A stretch of DNA of 64,000 bases from assembly GCA_020445255.1 (NCBI GenBank), contig JAGRGY010000034.1, forward strand, positions 1-64,000, read 5' to 3'. The translations under genes were made by a program, and so were the position numbers. Positions 54,289 to 64,000 of this stretch are shown piece after piece. The notes under the pieces were generated by a model. The model saw nothing but the letters and a program-made list of their open reading frames with translations. It made no database searches and was not told where the DNA came from. This stretch comes from Gammaproteobacteria bacterium. GTDB lineage: Bacteria; Pseudomonadota; Gammaproteobacteria; Chromatiales; Chromatiaceae. Every line of letters begins with the position of its first letter. Position 1 is the first letter of the stretch.

Positions 54289-55589
54289 GGCAGGACCGCG
54301 AAACCGACTTCCTGCCCGCGGTGTTGGAGATCCAGGAGCGACCGCCGTCACCGATGGGGCGTGCCGTCCTGTGGGTCATCGTCGCCTGTTTCTGCGCGGC
54401 CTTGTGCTGGGCCGTACTGGGCGAAGTCGACGTGGTCGCGACTGCGCAGGGTCGCATCATCGCCAGCGGTCACAGCAAGTACATACAGCCGTTAGAGATT
54501 GGCACCGTTACCGCGATCCATGTTGGCGAGGGCCAGCAGGTCGTCGTCGGCGACGTGTTGATCGAGCTCGACCCGACCGGTGCAAAGGCCGATGTCGACC
54601 GTCTGGTGCATGAGCGCGATCTCGCTGCGAGGGATGTCGGCCGGATGCGCACGCTGTCGTCATGGCTGACACGGTCGGGGTCCGGTAATCCCGATCCCCA
54701 GGCATTGGCGACCGACCCGCTGCTGCAGCGCGAGTGGCAGGAGTTTCGCGACCGCGTCGCCGTGATCGAGGCCCAGCGCGCACAACAACAGGCGGCCAGG
54801 CTCACGGCGCTGCGTCAGGTCGACAAGCTCGATGCCGTGCTGCCGATCGTCACGCGCCGCGCCAGCGATTTCCGGCGTCTGGTGGAAAAGGACGCGATTG
54901 CGGAGCAGCAATATCTCGCGACCGAGCAGGAGCGGCTGGAGACGCTGCACGACCTGCGCAGCCAGAGACAGCGCGCCGACGAGGTCGACGCCATTGTCAC
55001 GACCCTCGACGCCCGCATCACGGCGACACGCAGCGAATTCCGCCGCCAGGCACTCGAACGCCGCGAATCGGCCGAGCGCCAACTCGCTGCAGTCGAACAG
55101 GAGCTGACGAAGGCGCGCGCGCGCCTGGACGCGCGGGTGATTACCGCACCGGTAGCCGGTACCGTGCAGCAACTGGACGTGCACAACGTCGGTGCCGTCG
55201 TGACGCCGGCACAGAAACTCATGGTGATTGTGCCGACCGACGAACCGCTCGAGGTCGAGGCGACGCTCGAAAACAAGGATGTCGGATTCGTTGCGGCCGG
55301 ACAGCGCGTCGAGATCAAGGTCGACACCTTCCCGTTCACCAAGTACGGCGCGATCGGTGGGAGGGTGCTGAACGTGTCGGGCGACGCCGTCTTCGACGAT
55401 CACAAGGGGCTCGTCTACGGTATCCGCGCAACACTGGAACGCACGCATGTCACGGTGAACGGAGCGCCGGTGGCACTGGTTCCGGGCATGACGGTTACCG
55501 TCGAGGCCAAGACGGGAACGCGCCGGTTGATCGAGTTCTTCTTGAGCCCGCTGCTGCGGTACCGGAACGAGGCGTTGCGTGAGCGGTAG
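54285..55589 (+). CDS. HlyD family membrane fusion protein of the type I system
   Basis: A 434-residue protein: one N-terminal transmembrane helix (ILWVIVACFCAALCWAVLGE region), a biotinyl-lipoyl half (VVATAQGRIIASGHSKYIQP), long alpha-hairpin coiled coils (~90-260), then the second lipoyl and beta-barrel half (ITAPVAGTVQQLDVHNVGAV) and a beta domain ending LLRYRNEALRER. It links the inner-membrane exporter to a TolC-like outer-membrane pore encoded elsewhere. It overlaps the exporter stop by four bases. Confidence 0.95.
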   Translation: MRQDRETDFLPAVLEIQERPPSPMGRAVLWVIVACFCAALCWAVLGEVDVVATAQGRIIASGHSKYIQPLEIGTVTAIHVGEGQQVVVGDVLIELDPTGAKADVDRLVHERDLAARDVGRMRTLSSWLTRSGSGNPDPQALATDPLLQREWQEFRDRVAVIEAQRAQQQAARLTALRQVDKLDAVLPIVTRRASDFRRLVEKDAIAEQQYLATEQERLETLHDLRSQRQRADEVDAIVTTLDARITATRSEFRRQALERRESAERQLAAVEQELTKARARLDARVITAPVAGTVQQLDVHNVGAVVTPAQKLMVIVPTDEPLEVEATLENKDVGFVAAGQRVEIKVDTFPFTKYGAIGGRVLNVSGDAVFDDHKGLVYGIRATLERTHVTVNGAPVALVPGMTVTVEAKTGTRRLIEFFLSPLLRYRNEALRER

Positions 55590-55654
55590 CGTTGACATCT
55601 GCGATTGGCGCCGCATGGATCCCGATTAGGTTCAACGAGGCGCGGAGCGTTGGC

Positions 55655-56215
55655 TTGTCGAGACGAGTGACCGGTATCTGTCTCGGGTTGATGGTTGCAA
55701 TAGGCTATGGTTTGTCTTGCGGCCCGAACGCACATGCGGCGGACGTGGCGGCGACTGATTCAGAGGAGGATCGGGTGGGATTCGTAAACGACTATGCGAC
55801 GGATGAAGAGATCGAGCGGTATGGATTAAAGGAGATTTGGGATAGATACAATCCAGGGGCGAAGGGGTTTTACTGGCTTGGAGCAAGAGCAAGTTTCACT
55901 GTAGACCGTAAAGCCGGGGTTTTCTTGCAAGCGCTGTCTCAAGGAACCGGAGAAAAAGGAAGCAGGACGCATTTTCTCCTCTGGTGGCAGGGCAAGCAAA
56001 TTCGAGTAGCGCTCGATCTGGCTGAAGGATCGAGCAAGAATTTGGACGATCGACCATTTGTCTGCAAATGGTCTCTCGCTAGCCTAGATGTACCTCAAGA
56101 TTTTCCAATCGCAAAGGAAAAAGTCATCGAGGTGGTGAAGATGGCAGTAAGCGTCTATGGGTATATGGGCGCGAGCAAACAGATTCCCGATACAGACGTA
56201 ATGTTCGATTTCTGA
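55655..56215 (+). CDS. Small exported protein inside the type I secretion operon
   Basis: A 186-residue protein; the TTG at 55655 behind CGGAG is preferred (GTG at 55667 also possible). A signal peptide ([20 protein letters not shown], then NAHA) precedes an acidic region and a beta-rich part ([38 protein letters not shown]). No family is recognised. From about 55760 the DNA is distinctly AT-richer than the neighbourhood, suggesting recent gain. Between the HlyD and RTX genes it may be a chaperone, inhibitor or accessory of the exported protein. Confidence 0.7.
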   Translation: MSRRVTGICLGLMVAIGYGLSCGPNAHAADVAATDSEEDRVGFVNDYATDEEIERYGLKEIWDRYNPGAKGFYWLGARASFTVDRKAGVFLQALSQGTGEKGSRTHFLLWWQGKQIRVALDLAEGSSKNLDDRPFVCKWSLASLDVPQDFPIAKEKVIEVVKMAVSVYGYMGASKQIPDTDVMFDF

Positions 56216-56255
56216 AGCTTCAGGTCTTTGGGGATCCATTTCCAAGGAAGGAAAT

Positions 56256-59200
56256 ATGACGATCAATCTTAAAGAAGCTCTGGCGCGGCTTAGAGCTGAA
56301 AAGGGCAACATTTCTGTTGATGGATTGAGAGCCCTAATCGCGCAAATCGATGTCGTGTCTACTGGTTCTCCCACCGTGCTCTTCAGTGGCAACTTCTCGG
56401 CGTCTGCAGAGTTCCTGAGTCTCGTCGACGATATTCACCGCTCCGGAGCGGACATAAGGTCTGTTAGGTCCACGGCCATAGCTGCATTTCTAGATGTTAG
56501 AAACAACACGGATCTAACAGAGGTCTTGACGCGCTTGTTTGGGGACTCTCCGTTGGTTGAGGGTAGCGCCTCATATCAATTCCTAGGCGGCCAAACCGGC
56601 CCCAACGGCCGCATCGCCAACGGCATCTGGGACGAGATATCACGTCGTTTTGCAAGAGCCACATCGGGTGATGTGCGCGTATTGACGAGCGTGGACGCGG
56701 TTGACGGCGTGTTCGCGAAAACCGAGCTTCCGGAACTGCTGAAAAACCCAAACGTCACGACCATCGAGGGCATCCCGCGCAAGCAGTTGCTGGCGATGAA
56801 GGAGCGCCTGGGTGATGCGGGCCTGGAGGGGGTTCGACATTTCGTTGCGCTGGTCTCGCGTGCCAACCTCAGTATCAGCGGTATCGCGCCGGGTAACGTG
56901 GTCAACTATCTCAGCGATCACCTGGAGAACCTGGACGACCTGGTTTCCGATCCGAAAAAAGCAGGCGTGGTCAGCGACGCCATGGGGCGCTTCGTCGATG
57001 ACCTTAGCAAGCTGAGTCCTGAAGCCCGTGTCGCCGCACAGGGCATCGTCGATGACCTCAAACTGCAGGTGAACATCAGCGGTGCGAACGGGCAACTGAG
57101 ATCGTTCGACAGGCTCGGTCGCGCCGTCAGTTGGCTCGACATCGCGCTTGCGGTCGGAAAGGCGACACAGGCCAATTCGCCGGAGGAAGCCTCGGACATC
57201 ATCGTCGACTGGGCGGTGGAGAACGTCGAGGGCTCGATCGGGTCGCTAATCGGGTCGACGGCCGCGCGAGTCGCACTCGGGATGTTAACGGTCGCCGGCG
57301 GGCCCGTAGCGACCGGTCTGGTGCTGGCCGCATCGTTGGTCGGTGGCTTCTATGCGACGGGGGCCTTCGAGAAACTCAAGGCGCTGCTGAACGACGCCGA
57401 CGAGGTGGATCGCCGCGATATTCTCGAGCGCCTGCGCAAGCTCCACTTCGGCAACGACACCACGGTTACCATCGACACGATCCCAACCACTGGCAGCGAC
57501 TTCATTCCCATCGACCCCAAATTCTCACCAGCAGCAATGGCGCTGACGGCGAAGAACAGCCTGTACTGGCGGTATGCGGTCGTCGAAATGAACCCCTTCG
57601 TCGTGCCCGACGCGCCTTACGAGGAACTGCACAACGCCAACGGCGAACTCGATCTGTATGACGAGCAACACCCGAACGGTCTGACCGATGCGTTCCTGAT
57701 TGCGCGGGCAGAGGCGCTGCACACCGTGCTGCGGATGCGGGCCAACGGTGAAAGCGTCACCGGCGGTGACGTGTTTCCGGGTGGCTACGACATTCATTTC
57801 GCCGAGGCGTCCGACGCGAACGGCGACGATGTGGACCTGCACTACCTGTCCGACTACAAGGATCAGCGATTGTTCGGTGGCGATGATGACGACGTGGTGC
57901 GCGGTGCTTTTGGCACCGACATGTTGTTCGGCGGCCGGGGCGACGACATCCTCGATGGCGGTTCGGGTGCTGATCGCCTTGAAGGTGGGGCGGGCGACGA
58001 CAGCTATCGGGCCGGTGCCGGCGACACCATCTTCGACGCGGATGGCATCGGCAGCGTGCTGTTCGACAATAAACTGCTCGATGGGGGGCGCCGCACCACG
58101 GGCGATACCGCATACATGGATGCGGGTGGTGAACATCGATTCGTGTTGAACGAGGGTACATTGACGGTCACACGTGCGAGTGACTCGGCAACACTGACGA
58201 TCGAGAAATTCGAGAGCGGTGACCTTGGCATCATGCTGACCGAACAGGCTCCCGTGCCCGACCCGGTGCGAGGCCAGGTCGTCGGTACGTCGGCCTCGGA
58301 GTACCTCTACGGCACACACGAGGACTGGTCCGACCCGGTCCAAGCGTTCAACTTCGACGACCACATCATCGGCGGTGCCGGGCGCGACTGGATCTATGCG
58401 TGGGAAAAGCCGATCCAGGATGTCGAGGGTATTTCCAGGGACTCCATCGCCTATGAGGGTGTCGCACCCGACCGCGATGTCGTCGAAGGCGGAGTGGGTC
58501 AGGACGTAATCTACGGCGGCGCCGGCGACGACACACTATTCGCTACCACGCTTACGGATTCCGATGCGGTCAGGTATGGCGCCGGCGACACAGCCTATGC
58601 CGGGCCGTCGGGCGACTCGGCCGACCTGGTCGACGGCGGCTACGGCGATGACGAGATCTTTGGCAGCGCGATGCTCGACGGTCTGTTTGGCGGTGATGGC
58701 AACGACCTGATCTACGGTGGCGGTGGCGACGACCAGATCCATGGCGACATGCAGGTGATATGGATCGACCCCGCCGTACCGCGCACCAGCGTCGACTGGA
58801 GCTACCGGTGGATCACGCTCGACCCGGCGAGCGGTGATGTGACCACGTATTTCCCGTATCGCTATCAGCACACCGGCGACGACCGCATCTACGCCGGCGA
58901 CGGCGATGACACGGTATTCGGCGAGGCCGGTGACGACGTGATCTTCGGTGAGCAGGGCGACGATCGTCTGTCGGGCGACGCGTCGATCGGGCCGGGCAAC
59001 CCGTTTGCCGATCCGTTGCCCGCGGCGTACCACGGCAACGACACGCTGTATGGGGGCGCCGGCAATGATGGGCTGATCGGCAACGGCGGCGACGATCGCC
59101 TGTTCGGTGGCAATGGTGATGACGTTCTGGATGGAGATTTTCGTCTCTTGCTGGACGGTGATCTGCCCTATCACGGTGACGACATGCTGGACGGCGGTAA

Positions 59201-62200
59201 CGGTGACGACGAACTGACGGGCGGTGGCGGCAGCGACAGCCTGTTCGGCGGTGATGGCGACGACGAGCTGTATGGCGATCTCGACGGCATGGATCCTGCC
59301 TATCATGGCGACGACAGGTTGTGGGGCGACGCCGGGGACGACATCCTGCTCGGACAGGGCGGTAACGACTATCTGTCGGGTGGCGCGGGCGATGACGTAC
59401 TGTTCGGTGACGACGCGGACGCGTTCGCCGTCAGTGGCGACGACGTTCTGCTCGGCGGCGACGGGGATGACCAGTTGTCCGGTGGTCTCGGCAACGATGA
59501 ACTGCTGGGCGGCGACGGATACGACGCGCTGTGGGGTGACGACGGTGACGATCTGCTCGACGGTGGCCGTGGCATCGACCTGCTGGCGGGCGGCAGCGGT
59601 GCGGACACCTACCGTCTTGCGCTCGGCGACAGCACGTCCGCCGGCGGCTCCATCGAGACCATCGTCGACACCGCAGGTGACGGAAACCGCATCGTCTTCG
59701 AATCAGGCGTCGACATCGACGCGATCGTGTTGTCGGCCGCGGACGACGGCGATCTCATCGTCCACTACGGCGACGGCGACGCGGTCTACGTCGATGGCGG
59801 CCTGACCGGGACGATCGACAGTTTTGTGGTCGGCGACGGCCTAGACGTGCCCTATGTCGATTTCATCGCCGAACACCTGCCGGATGCGCGCTACCTGACG
59901 GGTGGCGAGGCCGACGAGCTGGTATTCGGATCTTCGGCGGGCGAGGCGCTGTTCGGTAACGACGGGATGGATCGGCTGTTTGGGGGGGAGGGGGCCGACT
60001 ACCTGTTCGGCGGTAACGCAGACGACACGCTGGTCGGTGGCATCGGGGACGACATACTGTTCGGCGGACCCGGGTCGGACTCCTACCGTGTCGGTGCGGG
60101 TCAGGGTGACGACTTCGTCTACGACTTCGCCGGTTTCGACCAGATCTGGCTGGCGGATGCACTGCCGGGAGATGTGCAATACAGCGTGCAAGGCACGGAC
60201 CTCATCATCGAGCATGCCGACGGCAGTGCCCGTGTGTGGTTCTGGCAGAACGGCTTCAGCGGCGTGGTCAGGTTTGCCGACGACAGCGTCGTCGCGATCG
60301 CTGATGTCTTTGATCCCCCGGCACAGCTCGGCAGGCGGCTGACGTCGATCGACGCCTGCGGTTCCGATGTCCTCGGCAGTGCGGGGGACGACGTGTTCTC
60401 GGTCGACGCCGACGGGCTGGTCCTGCGCGGCGGCGCCGGCGCCGACACCTACCTGCTCAACGACCGGCAGCGCGATGTCGTGATTGATGACACGGAGGGT
60501 GGGACGACATTGGTCATCGACGGCGATTACAGGGCCGATGTCTATCTCAACCGCGTCGGGAATGATCTGCAGCTCGACGTTGGTGGTGCGACGGTGGCCG
60601 TCATCGTCGACGGCGTCGACCACGCGCCGGTGCGCCTGATGACTGCCGCTGGCGCGAAACTGAGCGGCGCCGGTCTGGAGGCCTTGATCAATGTCGGCCC
60701 TACCAGTGGCATGCGACTCGCACCGGCACCCGTCGTGCAGGACGTGGCGTTCGAGTGGCGGCTGCCTGACGATGCGTTCACCGACGGCGACGACGGGTCG
60801 CTGGTGCTGTCGGCGGTGCTGCGGGATGGCGATGAGTTGCCGGCGTGGCTTGATTTCGATCCGGCTACAGGGACCTTTTCCGGCATCGCCGACAACGACG
60901 ACGTCGGGCAATGGGATCTGATAGTCACGGCGACCGACCGTGGCGGCCTGTCCGCCGAGTCGCATGTGCGCCTGCGGGTCGCGAACGTCAACGATGCACC
61001 GACGGTGTTGTTCGCGCCCGGCGAGCAGATCGCTGACACCGGGTATGCGTACCGGATCGCGCTCGCCGACCGGGTATTCGCCGACATCGATGCCGGCGAC
61101 GTCCTGACGTTTGCCGTCGCGTCACGCGACGGTGCCACCGTGCCGGCCTGGCTGCAGCTCGACCCGGCTGCCGGCGTGCTCACCGGCACCCCGGCCGGGA
61201 CCGACATCGGGCAACTGGCACTGATCGTCACCGCGACGGATCAGGCCGGTGCCTCGGCGTCTGTGGATCTCGACATCGTGGTCGAGTCCGCGATCGCGAA
61301 GACGATACTGCGCTCGACCGATCTGGACAATGTCGACCGCCTGCAGATCTTCAGTCTGACCGCTGCCGGCGACATCGACGGTGATGGCTTCGCCGACGTG
61401 TTGGTCAAGACCGCGACGCAGGGCGGCGCGGCAACGCATGTGTTCGATTCGGATCGGCGTTCGATCGAAAGCGCCGTCTACCTGTATTTCGGCCAGCCTG
61501 GCGGATGGTCGGCAACCCCGGCGCGCGTCGCCGAGGTTGCCGCCGATATCCCGTTCCCCACGGTCGCGTTCGGCAACTACGTGAACGCCGCCGACGACGG
61601 ATTCTTCGACATCACGCTGCGTGTGCTCGGCGATGTTGATGGCGATGGCTACGACGATATCGGTTACCTGTGCGAGGAAGGCGGCCAATGGTCAGTAAGG
61701 ATCCGCTACGGCGAAGCCTCGGGCTGGACGGGCTATGCGGACGATGTCCCGGGCGGCCAGCTGACGACGATCTTGCTCGATGCAGCCGCTTCCGGTGACA
61801 CGCCCGACTGGCAGCCGTTGGTGCGCCTGGGTGCGCTGGACTGGGACGGCGAAGGTCAAACGGAACTGCTGTTCGCCGACGACCTGGGCGACGTCAACCT
61901 GATCAGCGACATCGGGCGCTGGAAGGGAGAGACGGTCACCGCCTCCGAGCTGGTATCGGTCGCTGCCACACGCATCGTCAACGGCACCGATGTGCAGTCC
62001 AGTCTCGGCATCGCCGCGGTGCAGGCGGTCGGCGACATCGACGGCGACGGTCGCGACGATCTGTTCGTGTCGTCGCGTCACCGCGTATCCGAACCCGCGT
62101 GGAACGACCCGGACGTCACGGTCGAGGCGGTGCGTCTGGTGCACCGTGTTGTCTACGGCGGTACCGGCATGGACGCAACGATCGATCTCGACCGGCTCGC

Positions 62201-64000
62201 GTACGGCGATGCCGTCGAGATCCAGCGGGATGGATACGCGTTACAGGCCGGACAACGCGGCATGGGAATTCTCGATGTCGGCGACGTCAATGGCGACGGC
62301 TACGACGATTTTGCGGTCGACTCGCCCGACGACGGGATCGCGATCGTGTTCGGCGGCGTTGACCTCGGTGCGGTAGTCGATATCGCCGCACTCGATGGGC
62401 ACGACGGGTTTACTGTCACCGGCCTGCCCGACACCGAGTATCGCACCGACGGTTACGAGATCGAGCACGGCGACATCAATGCGGACGGGTTCAGCGACCT
62501 CGTGATCGGCTCGGTGGCGCGCCCGGTCGTCGGTCCGGATTGGAACGAGCCATCCGAATGGGGGCTCGCCTGGGTCGTGTTTGGCAAGGGCGAGCCCTTC
62601 GAACCAACGCTCGACCTGTGGTCGATGTCGGCCGAGGAGGGCTTCCGACTGCTCGCCCCCTACCCGGAGCCGGTTTCGGAGACGCTGTTGTCCGGCCCCT
62701 GGGATGCGGGGTTTCCCTACGAGGGCGCCGAACAACTCGCGATCGGCGACGTCGACGGCGACGGCATACAGGATCTGATCAAGGCTGCCGTAGACGGCGG
62801 TGTCACCGAATTGCAGACTCTGTACGGCCGCGCATTCGGCGCATTGGACGCACTGCACGGCGGCGACCAGCCTGACAGCATCGTGCTGCGCAACGGTGGG
62901 GTCGTGTACGCGAAAGGCGGTGACGACCTGATCGAGGTTGAGCCTGCGGAGGCGCCCAGCGCGATCTTTGCCGGGGCCGGTGACGACGTCGTCACCATCC
63001 GGCTCGACCGGTTCTCGCCAAACCAGGCCGATACCGTCGCCGGCATCAGCGTGAGCGGCGGTGCCGGTAACGACCGGGTGGTGCTGTCGATCCCCGAGGG
63101 CGCGAGCGGTGTGAGGTTGCCGGACGCCGGCGTGATCCTGCAGGGTGGTCAGGGTGCAGACAGCTATGTCGTCACGGGTAACGGTTTCGGCGGTGGCAGT
63201 GTCCACATCAACGACCGTTCGTCTGCGGGGGGCGGCAACAGCCTGGTCATGGGCGGTGGGTACTCCGGCGGCGCCGTCCGGCTGTCTTATGGATCCCTTG
63301 TGCTGACGTTCCCGGACGATGGATTGGCGGTGCACCTCGAGAACTTCGATCGCTGGAACGTGCTCGGCGGGCCGCGGGATATCGACAGCTTCACGTTCGG
63401 CGATGGGATTGTATTGACCTACGAGGAACTCGTGGCGCGAGGTTTCGACGTCGCCGGTACTGTTGCAGACGACCGCCTCGAAGGCTCATCGGTTTCCGAC
63501 CGCCTCTATGGCGAGGGTGGCGACGACACCCTGATCACCGGGGCCGGCGACGACACCCTGTCCGGTGGCGCGGGCGCCGATGTCCTCGACGGCGGCGTCG
63601 GCGACGACCTGTTCCTGTTTGCGGCCGGTGATGGCAGCGACACGCTGACCGATGTCGGCGGGGAAGATGTCGTGCGTTTCGCGCACGGTATCGAGTCGAC
63701 GATGCTGGCGGCGCGACGCGACGGCCAGGATATGTGTATCGCCTACGGTATGGGTGATGAGCTGCGCATCCAGGGTTGGTACGACCATCCGGAACAGATC
63801 GTCGAGTGGTTCGAGTTCAGCGATGGCTCGTACCTGTCGTCGGCCGCGCTCGAGACGCGCGCGCTGCGCGCGGAAAACCTGGTCGTCGGAGCCTCGTCGA
63901 CAGAAAGGCTGCAGGGTACTGAAGGTCGCGACATCATCCTCGGTATGGGCGGCGACGACATGCTGGTGGGTCTTGCAGGTGACGACGACTTCCTGCTCGC
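56256..64000 (+). CDS. Giant RTX protein with FG-GAP and Ig/cadherin-like modules (partial)
   Basis: An open frame of at least 2,581 codons from the ATG at 56256 (AAGGAAGGAA upstream) to the window end without a stop. Residues ~1-530 form a non-repeat region with a Gly-rich hydrophobic stretch (~321-372). RTX calcium-binding nonapeptides (GGxGxDxLx type) run from ~535 to ~1350. An Ig/cadherin-like pair with [19 protein letters not shown] and NVNDAPT follows (~1468-1680), then FG-GAP repeats such as [27 protein letters not shown] and [13 protein letters not shown] (~1700-2180), then RTX again. It is the likely substrate of the upstream type I system and probably a surface adhesin or toxin-like protein. 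Confidence 0.9.
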   Translation, partial: MTINLKEALARLRAEKGNISVDGLRALIAQIDVVSTGSPTVLFSGNFSASAEFLSLVDDIHRSGADIRSVRSTAIAAFLDVRNNTDLTEVLTRLFGDSPLVEGSASYQFLGGQTGPNGRIANGIWDEISRRFARATSGDVRVLTSVDAVDGVFAKTELPELLKNPNVTTIEGIPRKQLLAMKERLGDAGLEGVRHFVALVSRANLSISGIAPGNVVNYLSDHLENLDDLVSDPKKAGVVSDAMGRFVDDLSKLSPEARVAAQGIVDDLKLQVNISGANGQLRSFDRLGRAVSWLDIALAVGKATQANSPEEASDIIVDWAVENVEGSIGSLIGSTAARVALGMLTVAGGPVATGLVLAASLVGGFYATGAFEKLKALLNDADEVDRRDILERLRKLHFGNDTTVTIDTIPTTGSDFIPIDPKFSPAAMALTAKNSLYWRYAVVEMNPFVVPDAPYEELHNANGELDLYDEQHPNGLTDAFLIARAEALHTVLRMRANGESVTGGDVFPGGYDIHFAEASDANGDDVDLHYLSDYKDQRLFGGDDDDVVRGAFGTDMLFGGRGDDILDGGSGADRLEGGAGDDSYRAGAGDTIFDADGIGSVLFDNKLLDGGRRTTGDTAYMDAGGEHRFVLNEGTLTVTRASDSATLTIEKFESGDLGIMLTEQAPVPDPVRGQVVGTSASEYLYGTHEDWSDPVQAFNFDDHIIGGAGRDWIYAWEKPIQDVEGISRDSIAYEGVAPDRDVVEGGVGQDVIYGGAGDDTLFATTLTDSDAVRYGAGDTAYAGPSGDSADLVDGGYGDDEIFGSAMLDGLFGGDGNDLIYGGGGDDQIHGDMQVIWIDPAVPRTSVDWSYRWITLDPASGDVTTYFPYRYQHTGDDRIYAGDGDDTVFGEAGDDVIFGEQGDDRLSGDASIGPGNPFADPLPAAYHGNDTLYGGAGNDGLIGNGGDDRLFGGNGDDVLDGDFRLLLDGDLPYHGDDMLDGGNGDDELTGGGGSDSLFGGDGDDELYGDLDGMDPAYHGDDRLWGDAGDDILLGQGGNDYLSGGAGDDVLFGDDADAFAVSGDDVLLGGDGDDQLSGGLGNDELLGGDGYDALWGDDGDDLLDGGRGIDLLAGGSGADTYRLALGDSTSAGGSIETIVDTAGDGNRIVFESGVDIDAIVLSAADDGDLIVHYGDGDAVYVDGGLTGTIDSFVVGDGLDVPYVDFIAEHLPDARYLTGGEADELVFGSSAGEALFGNDGMDRLFGGEGADYLFGGNADDTLVGGIGDDILFGGPGSDSYRVGAGQGDDFVYDFAGFDQIWLADALPGDVQYSVQGTDLIIEHADGSARVWFWQNGFSGVVRFADDSVVAIADVFDPPAQLGRRLTSIDACGSDVLGSAGDDVFSVDADGLVLRGGAGADTYLLNDRQRDVVIDDTEGGTTLVIDGDYRADVYLNRVGNDLQLDVGGATVAVIVDGVDHAPVRLMTAAGAKLSGAGLEALINVGPTSGMRLAPAPVVQDVAFEWRLPDDAFTDGDDGSLVLSAVLRDGDELPAWLDFDPATGTFSGIADNDDVGQWDLIVTATDRGGLSAESHVRLRVANVNDAPTVLFAPGEQIADTGYAYRIALADRVFADIDAGDVLTFAVASRDGATVPAWLQLDPAAGVLTGTPAGTDIGQLALIVTATDQAGASASVDLDIVVESAIAKTILRSTDLDNVDRLQIFSLTAAGDIDGDGFADVLVKTATQGGAATHVFDSDRRSIESAVYLYFGQPGGWSATPARVAEVAADIPFPTVAFGNYVNAADDGFFDITLRVLGDVDGDGYDDIGYLCEEGGQWSVRIRYGEASGWTGYADDVPGGQLTTILLDAAASGDTPDWQPLVRLGALDWDGEGQTELLFADDLGDVNLISDIGRWKGETVTASELVSVAATRIVNGTDVQSSLGIAAVQAVGDIDGDGRDDLFVSSRHRVSEPAWNDPDVTVEAVRLVHRVVYGGTGMDATIDLDRLAYGDAVEIQRDGYALQAGQRGMGILDVGDVNGDGYDDFAVDSPDDGIAIVFGGVDLGAVVDIAALDGHDGFTVTGLPDTEYRTDGYEIEHGDINADGFSDLVIGSVARPVVGPDWNEPSEWGLAWVVFGKGEPFEPTLDLWSMSAEEGFRLLAPYPEPVSETLLSGPWDAGFPYEGAEQLAIGDVDGDGIQDLIKAAVDGGVTELQTLYGRAFGALDALHGGDQPDSIVLRNGGVVYAKGGDDLIEVEPAEAPSAIFAGAGDDVVTIRLDRFSPNQADTVAGISVSGGAGNDRVVLSIPEGASGVRLPDAGVILQGGQGADSYVVTGNGFGGGSVHINDRSSAGGGNSLVMGGGYSGGAVRLSYGSLVLTFPDDGLAVHLENFDRWNVLGGPRDIDSFTFGDGIVLTYEELVARGFDVAGTVADDRLEGSSVSDRLYGEGGDDTLITGAGDDTLSGGAGADVLDGGVGDDLFLFAAGDGSDTLTDVGGEDVVRFAHGIESTMLAARRDGQDMCIAYGMGDELRIQGWYDHPEQIVEWFEFSDGSYLSSAALETRALRAENLVVGASSTERLQGTEGRDIILGMGGDDMLVGLAGDDDFLL

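Noticed and set aside
52045..54351. A 768-codon minus-strand frame opposite the type I exporter
   Set aside because: The exporter with Walker A, signature and Walker B is on the plus strand; the antisense sequence has only Asp/Arg/His-rich runs.
57860..60080. Short recurrent DNA units that could be taken for a CRISPR or tandem array
   Set aside because: The period is the 27-base RTX nonapeptide unit in one reading frame, with no constant repeat/spacer alternation.
57525..63335. Several long minus-strand frames opposite the RTX gene
   Set aside because: They mirror the GGxGxDxLx repeats of the continuous plus-strand frame, giving Val/Ala/Thr-rich periodic translations without independent features.

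Overview
This is a GC-rich, gene-dense chromosomal window from a gammaproteobacterium. The conserved neighbourhoods point there: lptD-surA-pdxA...apaG-apaH, rpe-gph-trpEGDC-crp-speD, argS followed by an ftsN-like SPOR gene, rimK/rimB, and torF-porin/glnK/amtB. A sulfur-globule-type protein at 26326-26667 suggests a sulfur oxidiser, so a Chromatiales-like relative is my inference. Two exported proteins end in PEP-CTERM-like tails, so an exosortase system is probably encoded elsewhere. I see no tRNA, rRNA, CRISPR array, prophage or complete insertion sequence.

Layout. 1-7000: the end of an ABC-F ATPase gene, an exported protein with a phage-baseplate-J-like motif, comM/yifB, a PEP-CTERM protein, a DUF808 membrane protein, an EamA transporter, a Met/Cys/Gly-rich exported protein and ubiK. 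6890-9600: a nitrogen-assimilation operon (TorF-type porin, PII protein, ammonium channel) behind a visible sigma-54 promoter and NtrC-like sites. 9617-14547: a minus-strand rim operon (MscS-type channel, rimB, rimK, AstE/AspA-like enzyme). 14630-24248: a DUF4124 protein, a lipase-like hydrolase, HNH and fructosamine-kinase genes, priA, argS, an FtsN-like protein and a DUF3530 protein. 24319-35978: rpe, gph, a sulfur-globule gene, trpE, a CLC channel, trpG, trpD, trpC, crp, osmC/yhfA, a VOC protein and speD. 35991-44021: apaH and apaG separated by a MITE-like element, an ankyrin gene where rsmA normally sits, then pdxA, surA, lptD and a divergent amgK.

44239-47897 holds a compact, overlapping cluster of four genes plus a HAD hydrolase: a Tat-like exported Cys-rich protein, a PqqD-like peptide chaperone, an HprK-related kinase and an NTP_transf_5 nucleotidyltransferase. 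This is the poorly understood 'HPr-rel-A' arrangement and the best candidate for an undescribed modification system.

47918-51770 carries a TAXI-type binding protein with a membrane tail, a His-rich exported protein and an ABC exporter pair. 52090-64000 is a type I secretion operon: ABC exporter with a C39-like domain, HlyD adaptor, a small exported protein of lower GC, and a giant RTX protein (at least 2,581 codons, open at the window end). The giant protein combines RTX blocks, Ig/cadherin-like modules and FG-GAP repeats, and its first ~110 codons have clearly different base composition.
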